The notes: generated by a model from the sequence alone, not told the origin. 64,000 bases of DNA from Rhodopseudomonas palustris (GCF_034479375.1 NZ_CP140155.1:1550001-1614000), one strand, 5' to 3'. Positions 46,699 through 55,717 are shown, counted from the stretch's first letter. Numbers and translations: made by a program.

Positions 46699-46989
46699 AT
46701 GAGAACCCTGCTGATCGCCTTTGTCGTCGTCACATGGCCGCTCGCCGCAACGGCGCAAGCGTTGCTCCAAGGATCGCCCCAGGGACTGTCCCAGCAGTCG
46801 TCCAGGGGATTGTCGCAGGACGGGCGTCCGACGAAGCCGCTCGCCGCCCCCGCCCCGAAGCAGAGCAAGACCAATCCCTGTGCCGCATTCGGCCCAGGCT
46901 TCGTCCAGGTCGAGGGCAGCGCGACCTGCGTCAGGCTCGGCGGAAGCATCGGCGTCGGCGTCGGCGTCGGTAGTAGCAGCCGGCGCTGA
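46699..46989 (+). CDS. Small exported protein with a porin-like N-terminal signature
   Basis: 96 residues. The signal peptide MRTLLIAFVVVTWPLAATAQA is followed by a Gln/Ser-rich segment. The block NPCAAFGPGFVQVEGSATCVRLGGSIGVGVGVG then follows. The Cys-GxGF-ValxGs-x-TCxRxGG pattern is that of the N-terminal strand region of rhizobial type porins, which normally continue for about 400 residues. Here the protein ends in SSSRR. It may be a stand-alone small protein or a remnant. It is divergent from the Cys-module gene across about 250 bp. Confidence 0.6.
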   Translation: MRTLLIAFVVVTWPLAATAQALLQGSPQGLSQQSSRGLSQDGRPTKPLAAPAPKQSKTNPCAAFGPGFVQVEGSATCVRLGGSIGVGVGVGSSSRR

Positions 46990-47065
46990 TCGACGCTTAG
47001 GGGAACATTTATCACTGGCGCAGTTGTGACTGGCATGTGCACGGCGAATGCCGTGTGATTGCGAG

Positions 47066-47710
47066 ATGACAGATTTGCGACAGATCGACTCGAACCCCAC
47101 CAGCATCCCCGCCCGCTTGCAGAGCTGGCGGTTCGCGCCGCTCGCCGGGCTTGCGCTGCTGCTGGCCGGTCCCGGCATCGCAATCCAGCTCGACGTTCTG
47201 CCATTCTCCTACCGGATCCACGCTTTGCTGCTGGTCTCGGGGGTCTGCATCGGCCTGTGCCTGTGGGCCGGCGTGTCCTTCGCCGAGTTGGGATTCGGCA
47301 AGCCGCATCAATGGAGTCACTGGCTCGGCTGCGCGGCGGTCACACTCGCCATCGCCGCGGTGATGCTGCTGCAGACGCAGTTCTTCACCTTCGAGGCCAA
47401 GCCGCCGGCGTGGCTGAGCTTCGCGCCGTTCTATGTTCTGGTATCGAGCCCGTGCCAGGAAGTGGTGTGCCGCTCGATCCCGAAACTGATCACCGACAAG
47501 CTGTCGCGCGGCGGCTGGGCCTATGTGATGTATTCGGCGGCGATGTTCTCGCTGATCCACCTCTGCTACGGCGATCCGACGTTGCTGCTCAACACCTTCC
47601 TGCTCGGCGTGGTGTGGGGCGTTGCTTATCTGTGGATGCGGAACATCTGGCCGCTGATCGTCTCGCACGCCGCGATCGGCACGCTGGCCTTCGCGCTCGG
47701 GCTGGCCTGA
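47066..47710 (+). CDS. CPBP/Abi-family intramembrane protease-like protein
   Basis: About 214 residues with six to seven helices. The three CPBP motifs can be located: SPCQEVVCRS where the family has EExxxR, FSLIHL for the first catalytic His, and a final LIVSHAAIG. The first Glu of motif 1 is Gln here, which may reduce metalloprotease activity. ATG 47066 (MTDLRQID) is used. ATG 47048 is in frame and neither has a strong ribosome site. It is convergent with kup. Confidence 0.8.
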   Translation: MTDLRQIDSNPTSIPARLQSWRFAPLAGLALLLAGPGIAIQLDVLPFSYRIHALLLVSGVCIGLCLWAGVSFAELGFGKPHQWSHWLGCAAVTLAIAAVMLLQTQFFTFEAKPPAWLSFAPFYVLVSSPCQEVVCRSIPKLITDKLSRGGWAYVMYSAAMFSLIHLCYGDPTLLLNTFLLGVVWGVAYLWMRNIWPLIVSHAAIGTLAFALGLA

Positions 47711-47716
47711 GGGCCA

Positions 47717-47734
47717 ACGCGCGAGATCGCGCGT
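47717..47734. terminator. Short hairpin between convergent genes
   Basis: ACGCGCG (47717-47723) pairs with CGCGCGT (47728-47734) around AGAT, between the CPBP stop and the kup stop. There is no T-run. A possible weak bidirectional terminator. Confidence 0.4.
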
Positions 47735-47795
47735 CGTCCTCCCCTTCGTCTTGTCCCCTTCGTCTTGCCCTCGCCTGCGCGCGGCAAAGCCGCGA

Positions 47796-49658
47796 TCAGA
47801 TTTCGAGCTGGGTGCCGAGTTCGACGACGCGGTCGGTCGGGATCTTGAAGAAGGTCGTCGCCCGGGTCGCGTTCAGCGTCATGAAGGTGAACAGCCGCTC
47901 GCGCCACAACGCCATGCCCGGATTGAGACTCGGCACGAAGGTCTCGCGGCTGAGGAAGAACGAGGTCGACATCATGTTGAACTCGTGCCCGAACTGCTTG
48001 CACAGCGTCAGCGCCGCCGGAATGTCGGGGGTCTGCATGAAGCCGTAGCGGATGATCAGGCGATGGAAACCGTCGCCGATATCGGTCATGTGCACGCGCT
48101 CGCTGTCGGGCACATAGGGCGTGTCCGCGGTGGTCACGGTCGCCAGCACGACGCGCTGATGGACCGTCTGGTTGTGCTTGAGGTTGTGCAGCAGCGCCGG
48201 CGGCACCCCGTCGGTCGCGGCGGTCAGGAACACCGCGGTGCCGCGGGCCCGCGACACGTTGGGCCCGAGCGCGCGCAGCACCACGTCGAGCGGCACCGCC
48301 TGCTTCTTGAGCTGCTTGCGCACCAGCGCGCGGCCGCGCCGCCACGTCGTCAGCACCGTGAACGAGATGAAGCCGATGAACAGCGGGAACCAGCCGCCCT
48401 GCGCCACCTTGATGATGTTGGCGGCGAAGTAAGCGAAGTCGACCAGCAGCAGCGTGCCCGCCACGGCGATCACCAGCGCCATGTTCCAGCGCCACAACAG
48501 CGCCATCACGAATGCCACCAGAATGGTGTCGATCATCATCGTGCCGGTCACCGCGATGCCGTAGGCCGCCGCCAGGTTGCTCGACGACTGGAAGCCGATC
48601 ACCAGCGCCATCACCGCGAAGTACAAGGTCCAGTTGGTGAACGGCACGTAGATCTGGCCCGCCTCCTCGCCCGAAGTGTGCACGATCGTCATCCGCGGCA
48701 GCAGGCCGAGCTGGATCGCCTGCCGCGCCACCGAGAAGGCGCCGGAGATCACCGCCTGCGACGCGATCACGGTAGCCAGCGTCGCCAGCGCGACCATCGG
48801 CATCACCATCCATTCCGGTCCCATCCGGAAGAACGGATTCTGGATCGCCGACGGATCGGCGATCAACAGCGCGCCCTGGCCGAAATAGTTCAGCAGCAGC
48901 GCCGGCAGCACCAGGCCGAACCAGCCCAGCCGGATCGGAAACCGGCCGAAATGGCCCATGTCGGTGTACAGCGCCTCGCCGCCGGTGACCGCCAGCACAA
49001 CGGTGCCGAGCGCGTAGAAACTCATCAGCGGATGACGGATGACGAATTCGATCGCGAAGGTCGGACTGATCGCCTCCAGCACTTCCGGCGCACGGACGAT
49101 GTTGGCGATGCCGAGCAGCGCCAGCGTGACGAACCACATGCACATCACCGGGCCGAACAGGCGGCCGACCAGCCCGGTGCCGCGGGACTGGATCGCGAAC
49201 AACCCCGTCAGCACCACCGCGGTGATCGGCACGACATACGCTTTCAGGTCGGGCGTCACGACCTCGAGGCCCTCGACCGCGCTGAGCACCGAGATCGCCG
49301 GCGTGATCATGCTGTCGCCGTAGAACAGCGCCGCAGCGATCACGCCGAGCAGCATCAACGGATAGTGCACGCGCCGCCCGCGCGTCAGCTCGGTCACCAG
49401 CGCCAGCAGCGCGAGGCTGCCGCCTTCGCCGTGGTTGTCGGCACGCATGATGAGGATCACGTATTTCACCGTGACCAGCAGCATCACCGTCCAGAACACC
49501 AGCGACAACACGCCGAAGATGTTCTCCGGCGATACCGGGATCGGATGATGACCGGCGAAAGTCTCTTTCATGGCGTACAGCGGGCTGGTGCCGATGTCGC
49601 CGAAGACGACGCCGACTGCGCTGACCAGCAGCCCGACGCTGTTCTTGTGCCGGCTCAT
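47796..49658 (-). CDS. kup: Low-affinity potassium transport system protein Kup
   Basis: Proton-coupled potassium uptake protein of 620 residues. ATG 49658 (MSRHKNSVG) is chosen over the Arg-rich upstream extension. Helix 1 carries [19 protein letters not shown], the family signature with the Asp needed for transport. Twelve helices end near residue 430. A cytoplasmic C-terminal domain of about 190 residues follows, with GTAVFLT and HVPxT-like blocks. It is a single gene. The upstream 357-bp region shows no recognised regulatory RNA. Confidence 0.96.
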   Translation of the reverse strand: MSRHKNSVGLLVSAVGVVFGDIGTSPLYAMKETFAGHHPIPVSPENIFGVLSLVFWTVMLLVTVKYVILIMRADNHGEGGSLALLALVTELTRGRRVHYPLMLLGVIAAALFYGDSMITPAISVLSAVEGLEVVTPDLKAYVVPITAVVLTGLFAIQSRGTGLVGRLFGPVMCMWFVTLALLGIANIVRAPEVLEAISPTFAIEFVIRHPLMSFYALGTVVLAVTGGEALYTDMGHFGRFPIRLGWFGLVLPALLLNYFGQGALLIADPSAIQNPFFRMGPEWMVMPMVALATLATVIASQAVISGAFSVARQAIQLGLLPRMTIVHTSGEEAGQIYVPFTNWTLYFAVMALVIGFQSSSNLAAAYGIAVTGTMMIDTILVAFVMALLWRWNMALVIAVAGTLLLVDFAYFAANIIKVAQGGWFPLFIGFISFTVLTTWRRGRALVRKQLKKQAVPLDVVLRALGPNVSRARGTAVFLTAATDGVPPALLHNLKHNQTVHQRVVLATVTTADTPYVPDSERVHMTDIGDGFHRLIIRYGFMQTPDIPAALTLCKQFGHEFNMMSTSFFLSRETFVPSLNPGMALWRERLFTFMTLNATRATTFFKIPTDRVVELGTQLEI

Positions 49659-50015
49659 GCGTGCCCCCTGGCCGAGGTCGACCGGTCGACGGCGACGACA
49701 GGCGCGCGGCGCGCGCAGACGCCGGTCCAGGAGCAATCGCGCATCGCCCAGGCGATTCGGCCGGAATCCTGGTCCGGCCCCATGCTTCTGTTCATATCGG
49801 CAACGCCCCGTTGTTGACCCGGATCAGACAGCTGACTTCGCCGACCGCTCCCAGCCGTGATCCAATCATCGATTCGATACAAGAATTCTGCGCCGAACAG
49901 AATCGCGCCGGCCCCTGGAGCGGGATCCGGCGACGTGGATACCGGTCGGCTTGAAGAAAACGCGACAAATCAAGAATCTGGATCTCCAGTTCGGTTTTGT
50001 CGGACCGGAATTGCC
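49659..50015. other. Region upstream of kup with no recognised element
   Basis: 357 bp between the kup start and the stop of the Sel1-repeat gene, both on the minus strand. It must contain the kup promoter, but no convincing sigma-factor site, riboswitch or repeat was recognised. Short self-complementary stretches (for example GGTCGACCGGTCGACGG near 49676) are present. Confidence 0.4.
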
Positions 50016-50867
50016 CTAGAAGCAAAGGTTGGTCACGAGCCTTCCCTGCTTGTCCTTGATCGCGAACTGGCAATTCGCCCGCTTCAGCGCCGCAGCGGCA
50101 TCGGCGTTGCCGAGCGCGGCCGCCTTTTCGTAGAACGCTTTTGCAGCGCCCGAATCCTGTGTGCCGCCGCGCCCGCTCTGCGCAAAGGCCCCCATCCGCT
50201 CGAGCGCAGCCGGGTGGCCCTGGGCGGCCGCCTTCTCGAACAGCGCACGCGCGGCGACGTCGTCTTTCGGCCCCCCGACTCCCTCCGCCAGCATCATGCC
50301 GAGCTGATATTGCGCTTCGGCGTTGGTGTCCGCCCCCTTGGCCAGCAGTGCACGGGTTTTTCCGGCATCCGCCGGTGCACCGCCGCCCAGCGCTGCGAGA
50401 TTGCTGACGCCGCGCGGATTGCCGGCCTCGGCTGCGCGCTCGAACAATTGCCGGGCCTTGGCGTCGTCCCTGGCGACGCCGGCGCCGGACGCATAGGCGA
50501 CCCCGAGCTCGACCATGGCCGATGTGCTGCCCTTGTCGGCCGCCTTTCGAAACGCGGCGATCGCCTCCGCCGGCTGCTTGTTGGCCGCATAGGCCCGCCC
50601 CAGCGCATAGATCGCGCGACGCGAACCGGCGGCGTTGCGGCAATATCGGATTGCTGTCTCGACGTCGGCCGGCGCGATCTCGGCGACGCCCCTGACGCCG
50701 GCAGGCTTGTCCGGGTCAGCCGGATCGGCGGCGATACGGTCACACAGCACCAGGTCGGCGGATTGCGCCCGCGCCGGCGCGGCGGTGACCGGCAGCAGCA
50801 AGGTCGCAACGAATCCGCCGGCGATTCCCCGAGCGATCCAACGCGCGCCGCCTGCACATCTCGTCAT
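50016..50867 (-). CDS. Exported Sel1-repeat (TPR-like) protein
   Basis: 283 residues with an N-terminal signal (IARGIAGGFVATLLLPVTAAPARAQ). Five or six Sel1-type helical repeats of about 36 residues follow, for example AMVELGVAYASGAGVARDDAKARQLFERAAEAGNP and AQYQLGMMLAEGVGGPKDDVAARALFEKAAAQGHP. Such proteins act as periplasmic scaffolds for protein contacts. No enzymatic domain is present, and the C-terminal tail CQFAIKDKQGRLVTNLCF may form a disulfide. It stands alone, and the partner is unknown. Confidence 0.85.
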   Translation of the reverse strand: MTRCAGGARWIARGIAGGFVATLLLPVTAAPARAQSADLVLCDRIAADPADPDKPAGVRGVAEIAPADVETAIRYCRNAAGSRRAIYALGRAYAANKQPAEAIAAFRKAADKGSTSAMVELGVAYASGAGVARDDAKARQLFERAAEAGNPRGVSNLAALGGGAPADAGKTRALLAKGADTNAEAQYQLGMMLAEGVGGPKDDVAARALFEKAAAQGHPAALERMGAFAQSGRGGTQDSGAAKAFYEKAAALGNADAAAALKRANCQFAIKDKQGRLVTNLCF

Positions 50868-51133
50868 CGGCTTCCTGCCCCCTTGCGCCCTGGTTGCTTC
50901 GTCGCGGCTGCCGATCCGGCTGCTGACGTCGTCCTATACGCCCGTCGGCTCGCCCCGTTCCTCGCCGCGACCATGGCGGGAGCCGCGGCGGCCGGCAAAT
51001 CCCGTCCCCCGGATAACAGAAGAACGCGCCGCCCCCAACTCGACATCGGTCCGACAATAGCATCATCCCGGTCTCCGGGAACCAAGGCTGCCGCCGCTCG
51101 TTCAAAACGCATGCGTCACGAGGGACGACGGTA

Positions 51134-51307
51134 ATGACAATTCTGAAATGGGCCCTGATCTTTCTGGTGATCTCGGTCATCGCCGGCATCTTCGGCTTCA
51201 CCGGCATTTCCGCCGCCTCCGCCGATCTGGCCCGGATCCTGTTCTACATCTTCGCGGTGATCTTCATCATTCTGCTGATCCTCGGATTCACGATCTTCCG
51301 ATCGTAG
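51134..51307 (+). CDS. DUF1328-family small membrane protein
   Basis: 57 residues: [20 protein letters not shown], then [31 protein letters not shown]. Two transmembrane helices separated by the conserved GFTGIS/ASA-A-IAKILF-like turn are characteristic of the DUF1328 (YtjA) family. Stress-related envelope roles are suspected for the family but unproven. It is too short to be noticed by length alone. The 266 bp before it hold nothing else recognised. Confidence 0.85.
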   Translation: MTILKWALIFLVISVIAGIFGFTGISAASADLARILFYIFAVIFIILLILGFTIFRS

Positions 51308-51493
51308 CGGCGACGGCGTGACGCAGCCCTGCGGTCCGAGATGACGCAGGGCTGCCATGAACTGCGGATTGAATTGATCTGCCGCAATCGCCCCGGGGTT
51401 GGTATCGACCAAGGTCTCGGGCGTCCTGCCGATTCAATATTGCATTGCAGCATCGGCTCAACTAGGTATTCCCCAACAAACCCGGGGCGGTCG

Positions 51494-51790
51494 ATGAGCG
51501 AAGACTGGAATACGAAGTATGGCGTGCGCCGCGTGCGGCGCGATCCTCCCACGCTGGAGGAGGCGATTTTTGCCGCCATGGGTATCACCGACGATCTGGA
51601 ATCGCAGGCCGAGATTGCCGCGTCGCTGATGGGGCTGCCGGTCGAGCAGGTGCAGGGCGAAGTCCGCAAGGCCGGCCGTGCCGCCGCGCGCACGACCCGG
51701 GTGATCACCGGCGAACAAGGCAGCCAGCGTTCGGTGGTCGTCGAGCGGCGTGTGTCGCGCCGGGTGATCGGCAACGACAAGCGCGTCTGA
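51494..51790 (+). CDS. Hypothetical conserved small protein
   Basis: 98 residues from ATG 51494 (MSEDWNTKYGVRRVRRDPPTLEEAIFAA). The central helix-rich part (GITDDLESQAEIAASLMGLPVEQVQGEVRKA) looks like a compact helical domain, followed by a basic tail (RSVVVERRVSRRVIGNDKR). There is no signal peptide. The upstream frame to 51341 has no support. It resembles small conserved proteins of Bradyrhizobiaceae without known function. A nucleic-acid-binding role is conceivable from the basic tail, but that is speculation. Confidence 0.65.
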   Translation: MSEDWNTKYGVRRVRRDPPTLEEAIFAAMGITDDLESQAEIAASLMGLPVEQVQGEVRKAGRAAARTTRVITGEQGSQRSVVVERRVSRRVIGNDKRV

Positions 51791-51872
51791 GCGACGGACG
51801 ACGCGCCGGGCGTGCAGACCGCCTCGGCTTTCGAGTAGTCGCTTTCGAGTAGTCGATAGACAGAACAAGAAA

Positions 51873-51898
51873 ACGCCGCGGGCATCAGCACGCGGCGT
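51873..51898 (-). terminator. Terminator of the GNAT gene
   Basis: ACGCCGCG/CGCGGCGT stem (51873-51880 with 51891-51898), followed on the minus strand by TTTCTTGTTCTG. It lies 66 bp past the GNAT stop. Confidence 0.65.
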
Positions 51899-51963
51899 CG
51901 GCATTTTCAGAGTCGCATTCCACAGCGGCGTTCGGAATTCAGATTCTGAAATCCGAACAGGGC

Positions 51964-52584
51964 TCAGGCGGCGCGGTTGATACCCGACATTCTGAGAAAC
52001 AGATTCCAGCACGCCTGATTGAAATCGATCAGCGCACTCGCAGCGCCGGCCGGGATTTCGATCGTCGGCTGGCTGCCGGGCGCTGCTTGCTGCTTGAGAT
52101 CGATCGTGCCGGTCGACTCGCCCTGCCGGAACGTCAGGTGGGCGCCGAACTTGTTGGCCAGCGCGCGCATCGCCTGATTCTGCGATCCGGTGGTGATGCG
52201 TAGATTCTCGTAGCCGAGCGACCGCGCCACCTCCATCAACTGCTTGAACAGGATGCTGCCGATGCCCTTGCGCCGCAGATGGGCCTCGACGCTGAAGGCG
52301 ATCTCGGGCAGCGAGTCGGTCGACAGGTCGGGCTGATGCAATTCGGCCGCCGCATGGACCATGCCGTCCTCGGCGAAATAGGCGATGATGATGGTGCCGT
52401 CGCCGCCGCACTTCATGGCGTAGCGGTCGATGAAACCCTCGTCGGCATAGCCGTTGAACCGGTCACGCCGGCTCTCGGCATCCAGCCGCAGCATGTGGTC
52501 CCGGAGCAGCGGCAGTTCCTGGTTGATCAGCGACCTGATCGTCCCTTTGGAACCGGTGAGATCGGCGATGAGTGCGTCGTACAT
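51964..52584 (-). CDS. GNAT-family N-acetyltransferase
   Basis: 206 residues, cytoplasmic. The acetyl-CoA-binding motif A is seen as IAFSVEAHLRRKGIGSILFKQLMEVARSLGY (about residues 93-123), with motif B LRITTGSQNQAMRALANKFGAHLTF. The N-terminal half (LLRDHMLRLDAESRRDRFNGY) is seen in GNATs of this genus. ATG 52584 has GAGGAG upstream. The C-terminal extension after residue 160 is Ala/Pro-rich with a helical end. The acceptor substrate is unknown. A palindrome in its promoter region suggests dedicated control. Confidence 0.88.
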   Translation of the reverse strand: MYDALIADLTGSKGTIRSLINQELPLLRDHMLRLDAESRRDRFNGYADEGFIDRYAMKCGGDGTIIIAYFAEDGMVHAAAELHQPDLSTDSLPEIAFSVEAHLRRKGIGSILFKQLMEVARSLGYENLRITTGSQNQAMRALANKFGAHLTFRQGESTGTIDLKQQAAPGSQPTIEIPAGAASALIDFNQACWNLFLRMSGINRAA

Positions 52585-52647
52585 AGATTCACATCTCCTC
52601 TGGGGACGGCCCTCAAGGAGGCGTTCGATTCCCTAGACCGAAAGTAT

Positions 52648-52664
52648 ATTGTGCGACGCACAAT
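52648..52664. promoter_or_regulatory. Inverted repeat upstream of the GNAT gene, possible operator
   Basis: ATTGTGCG-A-CGCACAAT, a perfect 8-bp inverted repeat with one central base, 64-80 bp upstream of the GNAT start within an A/T-rich stretch. It fits an operator for a dimeric regulator. No specific family is assigned. Confidence 0.45.
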
Positions 52665-52851
52665 TAATTTCAAGATCAAATGGCGGGCACGCCAGGGAAA
52701 CGACTGGCGCACCGCCATCGAACTTCGCGAAAAAGGTATAATTCCAAGCCGCTTAACAAACCTTGAGCGAGCGCAAATTGACGCAGCAAGACGGTGTTGT
52801 TGCACCGCACTCTAGGGATCATACGGAGCCCTAGCTCCTCGTAAAAAGGTA

Positions 52852-53250
52852 TCAAAGAACCATCTGCGTCTGGGTGATCATCGCGACCAGCCGCCCCTCT
52901 TCGGTCTCGATCCGGGTTTGCCAGACCTGAGTCCGCCGCCCCCGATGCACCGGCGTCGCAATCGCGCGGACGGAGGTTCCCGCTTTGGCTGCGGCGATGA
53001 AATTGGTCTTGCTCTCGAGCGTGGTGGTGCCCTTGGCGTCGGCCGGCAGGTTGACGAAGGTCGCCGCGGCGCCGACCGTATCCGCCAGCGCCATCACTGC
53101 CCCGCCATGGATCGCATCGCCGAGCGTGCACAGCTCCGGGCGCACCAGCATGGTGGCGACCACCCGATCGGGCCCGGCCTCGACGAAACTGACGCCCATC
53201 AGGGCCGCAAACGGCAACGGTCGCGAATTGATCAGGTCGAGCGGCGTCAT
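52852..53250 (-). CDS. PaaI-family hot-dog thioesterase
   Basis: 132 residues from ATG 53250, which gives proper spacing to AAGGAGGG. The ATG at 53253 directly abuts that site. The hot-dog fold signature is DAIHGGAVMALADTVGAAAT (about residues 50-69), with the catalytic-loop HGG, followed by SKTNFIAAAKAGTSVRAIATPVHRGRRTQVWQTRI. Members hydrolyse small acyl-CoA or aromatic acyl-CoA thioesters. There is no phenylacetate or other catabolic operon nearby, so the substrate is open. Confidence 0.88.
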   Translation of the reverse strand: MTPLDLINSRPLPFAALMGVSFVEAGPDRVVATMLVRPELCTLGDAIHGGAVMALADTVGAAATFVNLPADAKGTTTLESKTNFIAAAKAGTSVRAIATPVHRGRRTQVWQTRIETEEGRLVAMITQTQMVL

Positions 53251-53311
53251 CATCCCTCCTTGCGGCCCGCATTCTCGCCGAGGGCGGCGCGGGCTCGGTG
53301 TGCGTCTGCAA

Positions 53312-53348
53312 GCGTTCGGCGGATCGTGCATGACGATCCGCCGAACGC
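53312..53348 (-). terminator. Strong hairpin downstream of the M20 peptidase gene
   Basis: A perfect 16-bp stem GCGTTCGGCGGATCGT/ACGATCCGCCGAACGC (53312-53327 with 53333-53348) with loop GCATG, 14 bp past the peptidase stop. The trailing bases on the minus strand are TTGCAG, so the U-run is poor, but the stem is exceptional. Confidence 0.6.
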
Positions 53349-53362
53349 AATTACCTGTCAGG

Positions 53363-54649
53363 TCATGCGCTAACCGGCTCGACGCCGCACCATTCGGCGA
53401 TGAACAGCGCGGTCGCCTTGGTGGATTGCCGCAGAGAGGCGAGATCGACATACTCGTTGAAGCCGTGCATCGCCGCGCCGCTGGCGCCGAAGCACAGGCT
53501 CGGAATATTGTAGTTCAACCCGTAGAACCGCGTATCGGTCAGCGCGGTGAAAACCAGATCCGGCGTCGCCCCGCCATAGACGGCGTCATAGGCCTTCCCG
53601 AACGCGGCTTCCGGCGCAGCGGAGTCTTTCAGCTCGTAGCCCTCGGAGAGGAAGCCCGACCACTCCACCTGCGGCGGATTGTTCGACAGGAAGCGATGAT
53701 CCCTCGCCGCGGCTGCGACGCAGGCGAGGATCTCGGCCTGATGATCGGCGACCGACCAGCCCGGCAGGATCGCGATGCGGCAGTCGACGTCGCACCAAGC
53801 CGGGACGCTGGACGCCCAGTCGCCGCCCTTGATGATGCCGGGGTTGAAGTTGATCGGATGCACGACGCTCTTGAAGTGAGGATCGCCCGCGGCGCGCTTG
53901 TTCCAATCCTCTTCGAGCTTCTCCAGCGCGTGAATCAGATGATAGGCCGCGGTGATCGCGTTGGAGCCGGAGCCGGCTTCGAACACGTGCACTGGAAATC
54001 CGCGCACTTTCAGACGAAACCAGATCACGCCGACCTGCGAGCGCACCATCTTTCCATCGGTCGGCTCCGGAATGAAGCAGCAGTCGGCGCGATAGCCGCG
54101 CTGCAGCGTCGACAACGCGCCGACGCCGGTGCTCTCCTCCTCGATCACCGACTGAAGGTGAATCCGCCCGGTCGGCGTCAGCCCTGCGGCCTTGATCGCG
54201 TCCAGCGCGTACAGCGCGCCGATCGTGCCCGATTTCATGTCGCAGGCGCCGCGGCCGTACATCCGGCCGTCCTTGATCACCGGCGAGAACGGCGGCGTGT
54301 CCCACATCTCCAGCGGCCCGGCCGGAACGACATCGCAATGTCCCTGCAGGATCAGCGACCGGCCCTGATTGTTGGCCGGGCGATAGGTGCCGACCACCGT
54401 GCGCGCCTTGGAGAAATCATGCTCGATCGGCCCGAAGCCGCGCAGATCCTTGAGGTCGTCGACATTGATGTGCCAGTCGTCGACCTCGTAGCCGCGTTGC
54501 CGGAGCAGATCGGCGATCATGTCCTGACAGGGACCCTCGGCACCCCGCGTACTCGGGATCGCGACGAAATCGCGCGTGGTGGCCAGTTGTGCGTCGAAGC
54601 CGGCATCGACAGCATCGAGAATTCGGCGGTGAAGGTCGGACACGCTCAT
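53363..54649 (-). CDS. M20-family peptidase (ArgE/DapE-type deacylase)
   Basis: 428-residue cytoplasmic metallohydrolase. Metal and catalytic residues are visible: LILQGHCDVVPAG (His and Asp), the Asp in YGRGACDMKSG, the general base Glu pair in VIEEESTGVGAL, and a late His in GAAMHGFNEYVDLAS. A dimerisation domain occupies about residues 200-320. Sequence style is that of the acetylornithine-deacetylase-like branch, but without arginine genes nearby. N-acyl amino acid or formyl-aminopyrimidine substrates are alternatives. It has its own strong hairpin downstream. Confidence 0.9.
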   Translation of the reverse strand: MSVSDLHRRILDAVDAGFDAQLATTRDFVAIPSTRGAEGPCQDMIADLLRQRGYEVDDWHINVDDLKDLRGFGPIEHDFSKARTVVGTYRPANNQGRSLILQGHCDVVPAGPLEMWDTPPFSPVIKDGRMYGRGACDMKSGTIGALYALDAIKAAGLTPTGRIHLQSVIEEESTGVGALSTLQRGYRADCCFIPEPTDGKMVRSQVGVIWFRLKVRGFPVHVFEAGSGSNAITAAYHLIHALEKLEEDWNKRAAGDPHFKSVVHPINFNPGIIKGGDWASSVPAWCDVDCRIAILPGWSVADHQAEILACVAAAARDHRFLSNNPPQVEWSGFLSEGYELKDSAAPEAAFGKAYDAVYGGATPDLVFTALTDTRFYGLNYNIPSLCFGASGAAMHGFNEYVDLASLRQSTKATALFIAEWCGVEPVSA

Positions 54650-54780
54650 GCGGCGGCTGCTCCATTGTTGTTGTTCGATCCGGCGGCCGCGATCAAACCA
54701 CAGATTGCCGGAATTTGCAGACAGTTTGGCCGGGCGTCCGAATCAAGCCATCGTTGCGCTCGGCGCATAAGGGAGATCAG

Positions 54781-55047
54781 ATGTCCGACGTTGGTGAAGT
54801 CCGCCCGCTTCGTTTCGCGATAATGCTGACGAGCGCCGTCACGCTGCTGACGCTCGCCGCGCCGGCGGCCGCGCAGCAACAGGTGTCGCGCGAGCAGGAC
54901 ATCGTCGATTTGCGGCTCGGCCAGAAGATTCAGGTCGACGACGGTTCGTGCCCGAACGGGCAGATCAAGGAAGTCATGGGCGCCACGCTCACCACGGCGG
55001 GCGTGACCTCGACGCGCAAATGCGTTCCGCGGCTGCAGCGGCGTTAG
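54781..55047 (+). CDS. Small exported conserved protein of Bradyrhizobiaceae type
   Basis: 88 residues from ATG 54781. The N-terminal hydrophobic segment FAIMLTSAVTLLTLAAPAAAQ is a signal peptide. The mature 55 residues, SREQDIVDLRLGQKIQVDDGSCPNGQIKEVMGATLTTAGVTSTRKCVPR, have a conserved look with a Cys pair likely forming a disulfide. I have the impression of a family common in Bradyrhizobium, but no function is known to me. It is followed by a repeat element, with no operon. Confidence 0.7.
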   Translation: MSDVGEVRPLRFAIMLTSAVTLLTLAAPAAAQQQVSREQDIVDLRLGQKIQVDDGSCPNGQIKEVMGATLTTAGVTSTRKCVPRLQRR

Positions 55048-55083
55048 GTCGGTGGCTTCGGAGACCGAGGTGTCGTGATCGTC

Positions 55084-55262
55084 GTCTGGAGCGGTTCATT
55101 GTTTGATTGAAGCGATATGTCCCTTGCCAGATGCACTGACTCCTCATCCTGAGGAGCCCGGCGAAGCCGGGCGTCTCGAAGGATGGGGCGACGCATGATG
55201 GCCAGCGGCGCATGGTTCGAGACGGCGCTTCGCGCCTCCTCACCATGAGGTTGTGCATGCGG
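55084..55262 (-). repeat. Dispersed repeat of about 165 bp, copy 1 (inverted relative to copy 2)
   Basis: Read on the minus strand it contains GAGGCGCGAAGCGCCGTC, TCGAACCATGCG, CATCCTTCGAGACGCCCGGC, TTCGCCGGGCTCCTCAGGATGAGGAGTC and ATATCGCTTCAATCAA. All recur in the same order at 61118-61282. Local palindromes (GAGGCGCGAAGCGCC and GCCCGGCTTCGCCGGGC) give a double hairpin. Confidence 0.8.
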
Positions 55263-55310
55263 CTAGGATCCCTGAACGCCAGCGCTGATTCCATCGGAAG
55301 CAGAACGGCT

Positions 55311-55706
55311 CTAGTCGGCCGGATCGAACATGCATTGCAGCGCCGGCTTCGCGATCAGCGTGAAGGTCGCGCTGATCTGCGACTGCTTGGCCGGGGGCAC
55401 CCATTCGCTCTGGATCGTCGGCACGCCGCTCTCGCGCATTCCGCGCAGCAGCGCCTCGCGCAGGTCACTATCCGGGACCGCCGCGGCGGCGTGATCGTGC
55501 AGACAGCCGCACACGGCGCGCGGATGCGTCCAGCGTCCGGCCATATGCGCGGTGCACTGGCGGATGAACTCGATCCGCGGATCCTGGACATTCAGCAGCG
55601 AGCGGGTCTGCGCCTGTGCGCCGGTTCCAGTCAGCAACGACGCACCGAGCACGATTGCGGCGCCGCCGCAGACCAGCGGCCACCGGCCGACACGAGAAAC
55701 CTTCAC
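55311..55706 (-). CDS. Small exported protein with conserved Cys residues
   Basis: 131 residues from GTG 55706, which has AGGTGAG about 9 nt upstream. The longer open frame is unsupported. The signal peptide GRWPLVCGGAAIVLGASLLTGTGAQA is followed by DPRIEFIRQCTAHMAGRWTHPRAVCGCLHDHAAAAVPD and a C-terminal KPALQCMF. Four Cys and several His in the mature part suggest disulfides or metal binding. Its ribosome site overlaps the stop codon of the upstream 61-residue gene, so they form a coupled pair. The function is unknown. Confidence 0.65.
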   Translation of the reverse strand: MKVSRVGRWPLVCGGAAIVLGASLLTGTGAQAQTRSLLNVQDPRIEFIRQCTAHMAGRWTHPRAVCGCLHDHAAAAVPDSDLREALLRGMRESGVPTIQSEWVPPAKQSQISATFTLIAKPALQCMFDPAD

Positions 55707-55717
55707 GTCGACAATTC

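Noticed and set aside
47751-49817. 688-codon plus-strand frame opposite kup
   Set aside because: Shadow of kup. Arg/His/Gln-rich with no recognisable fold.
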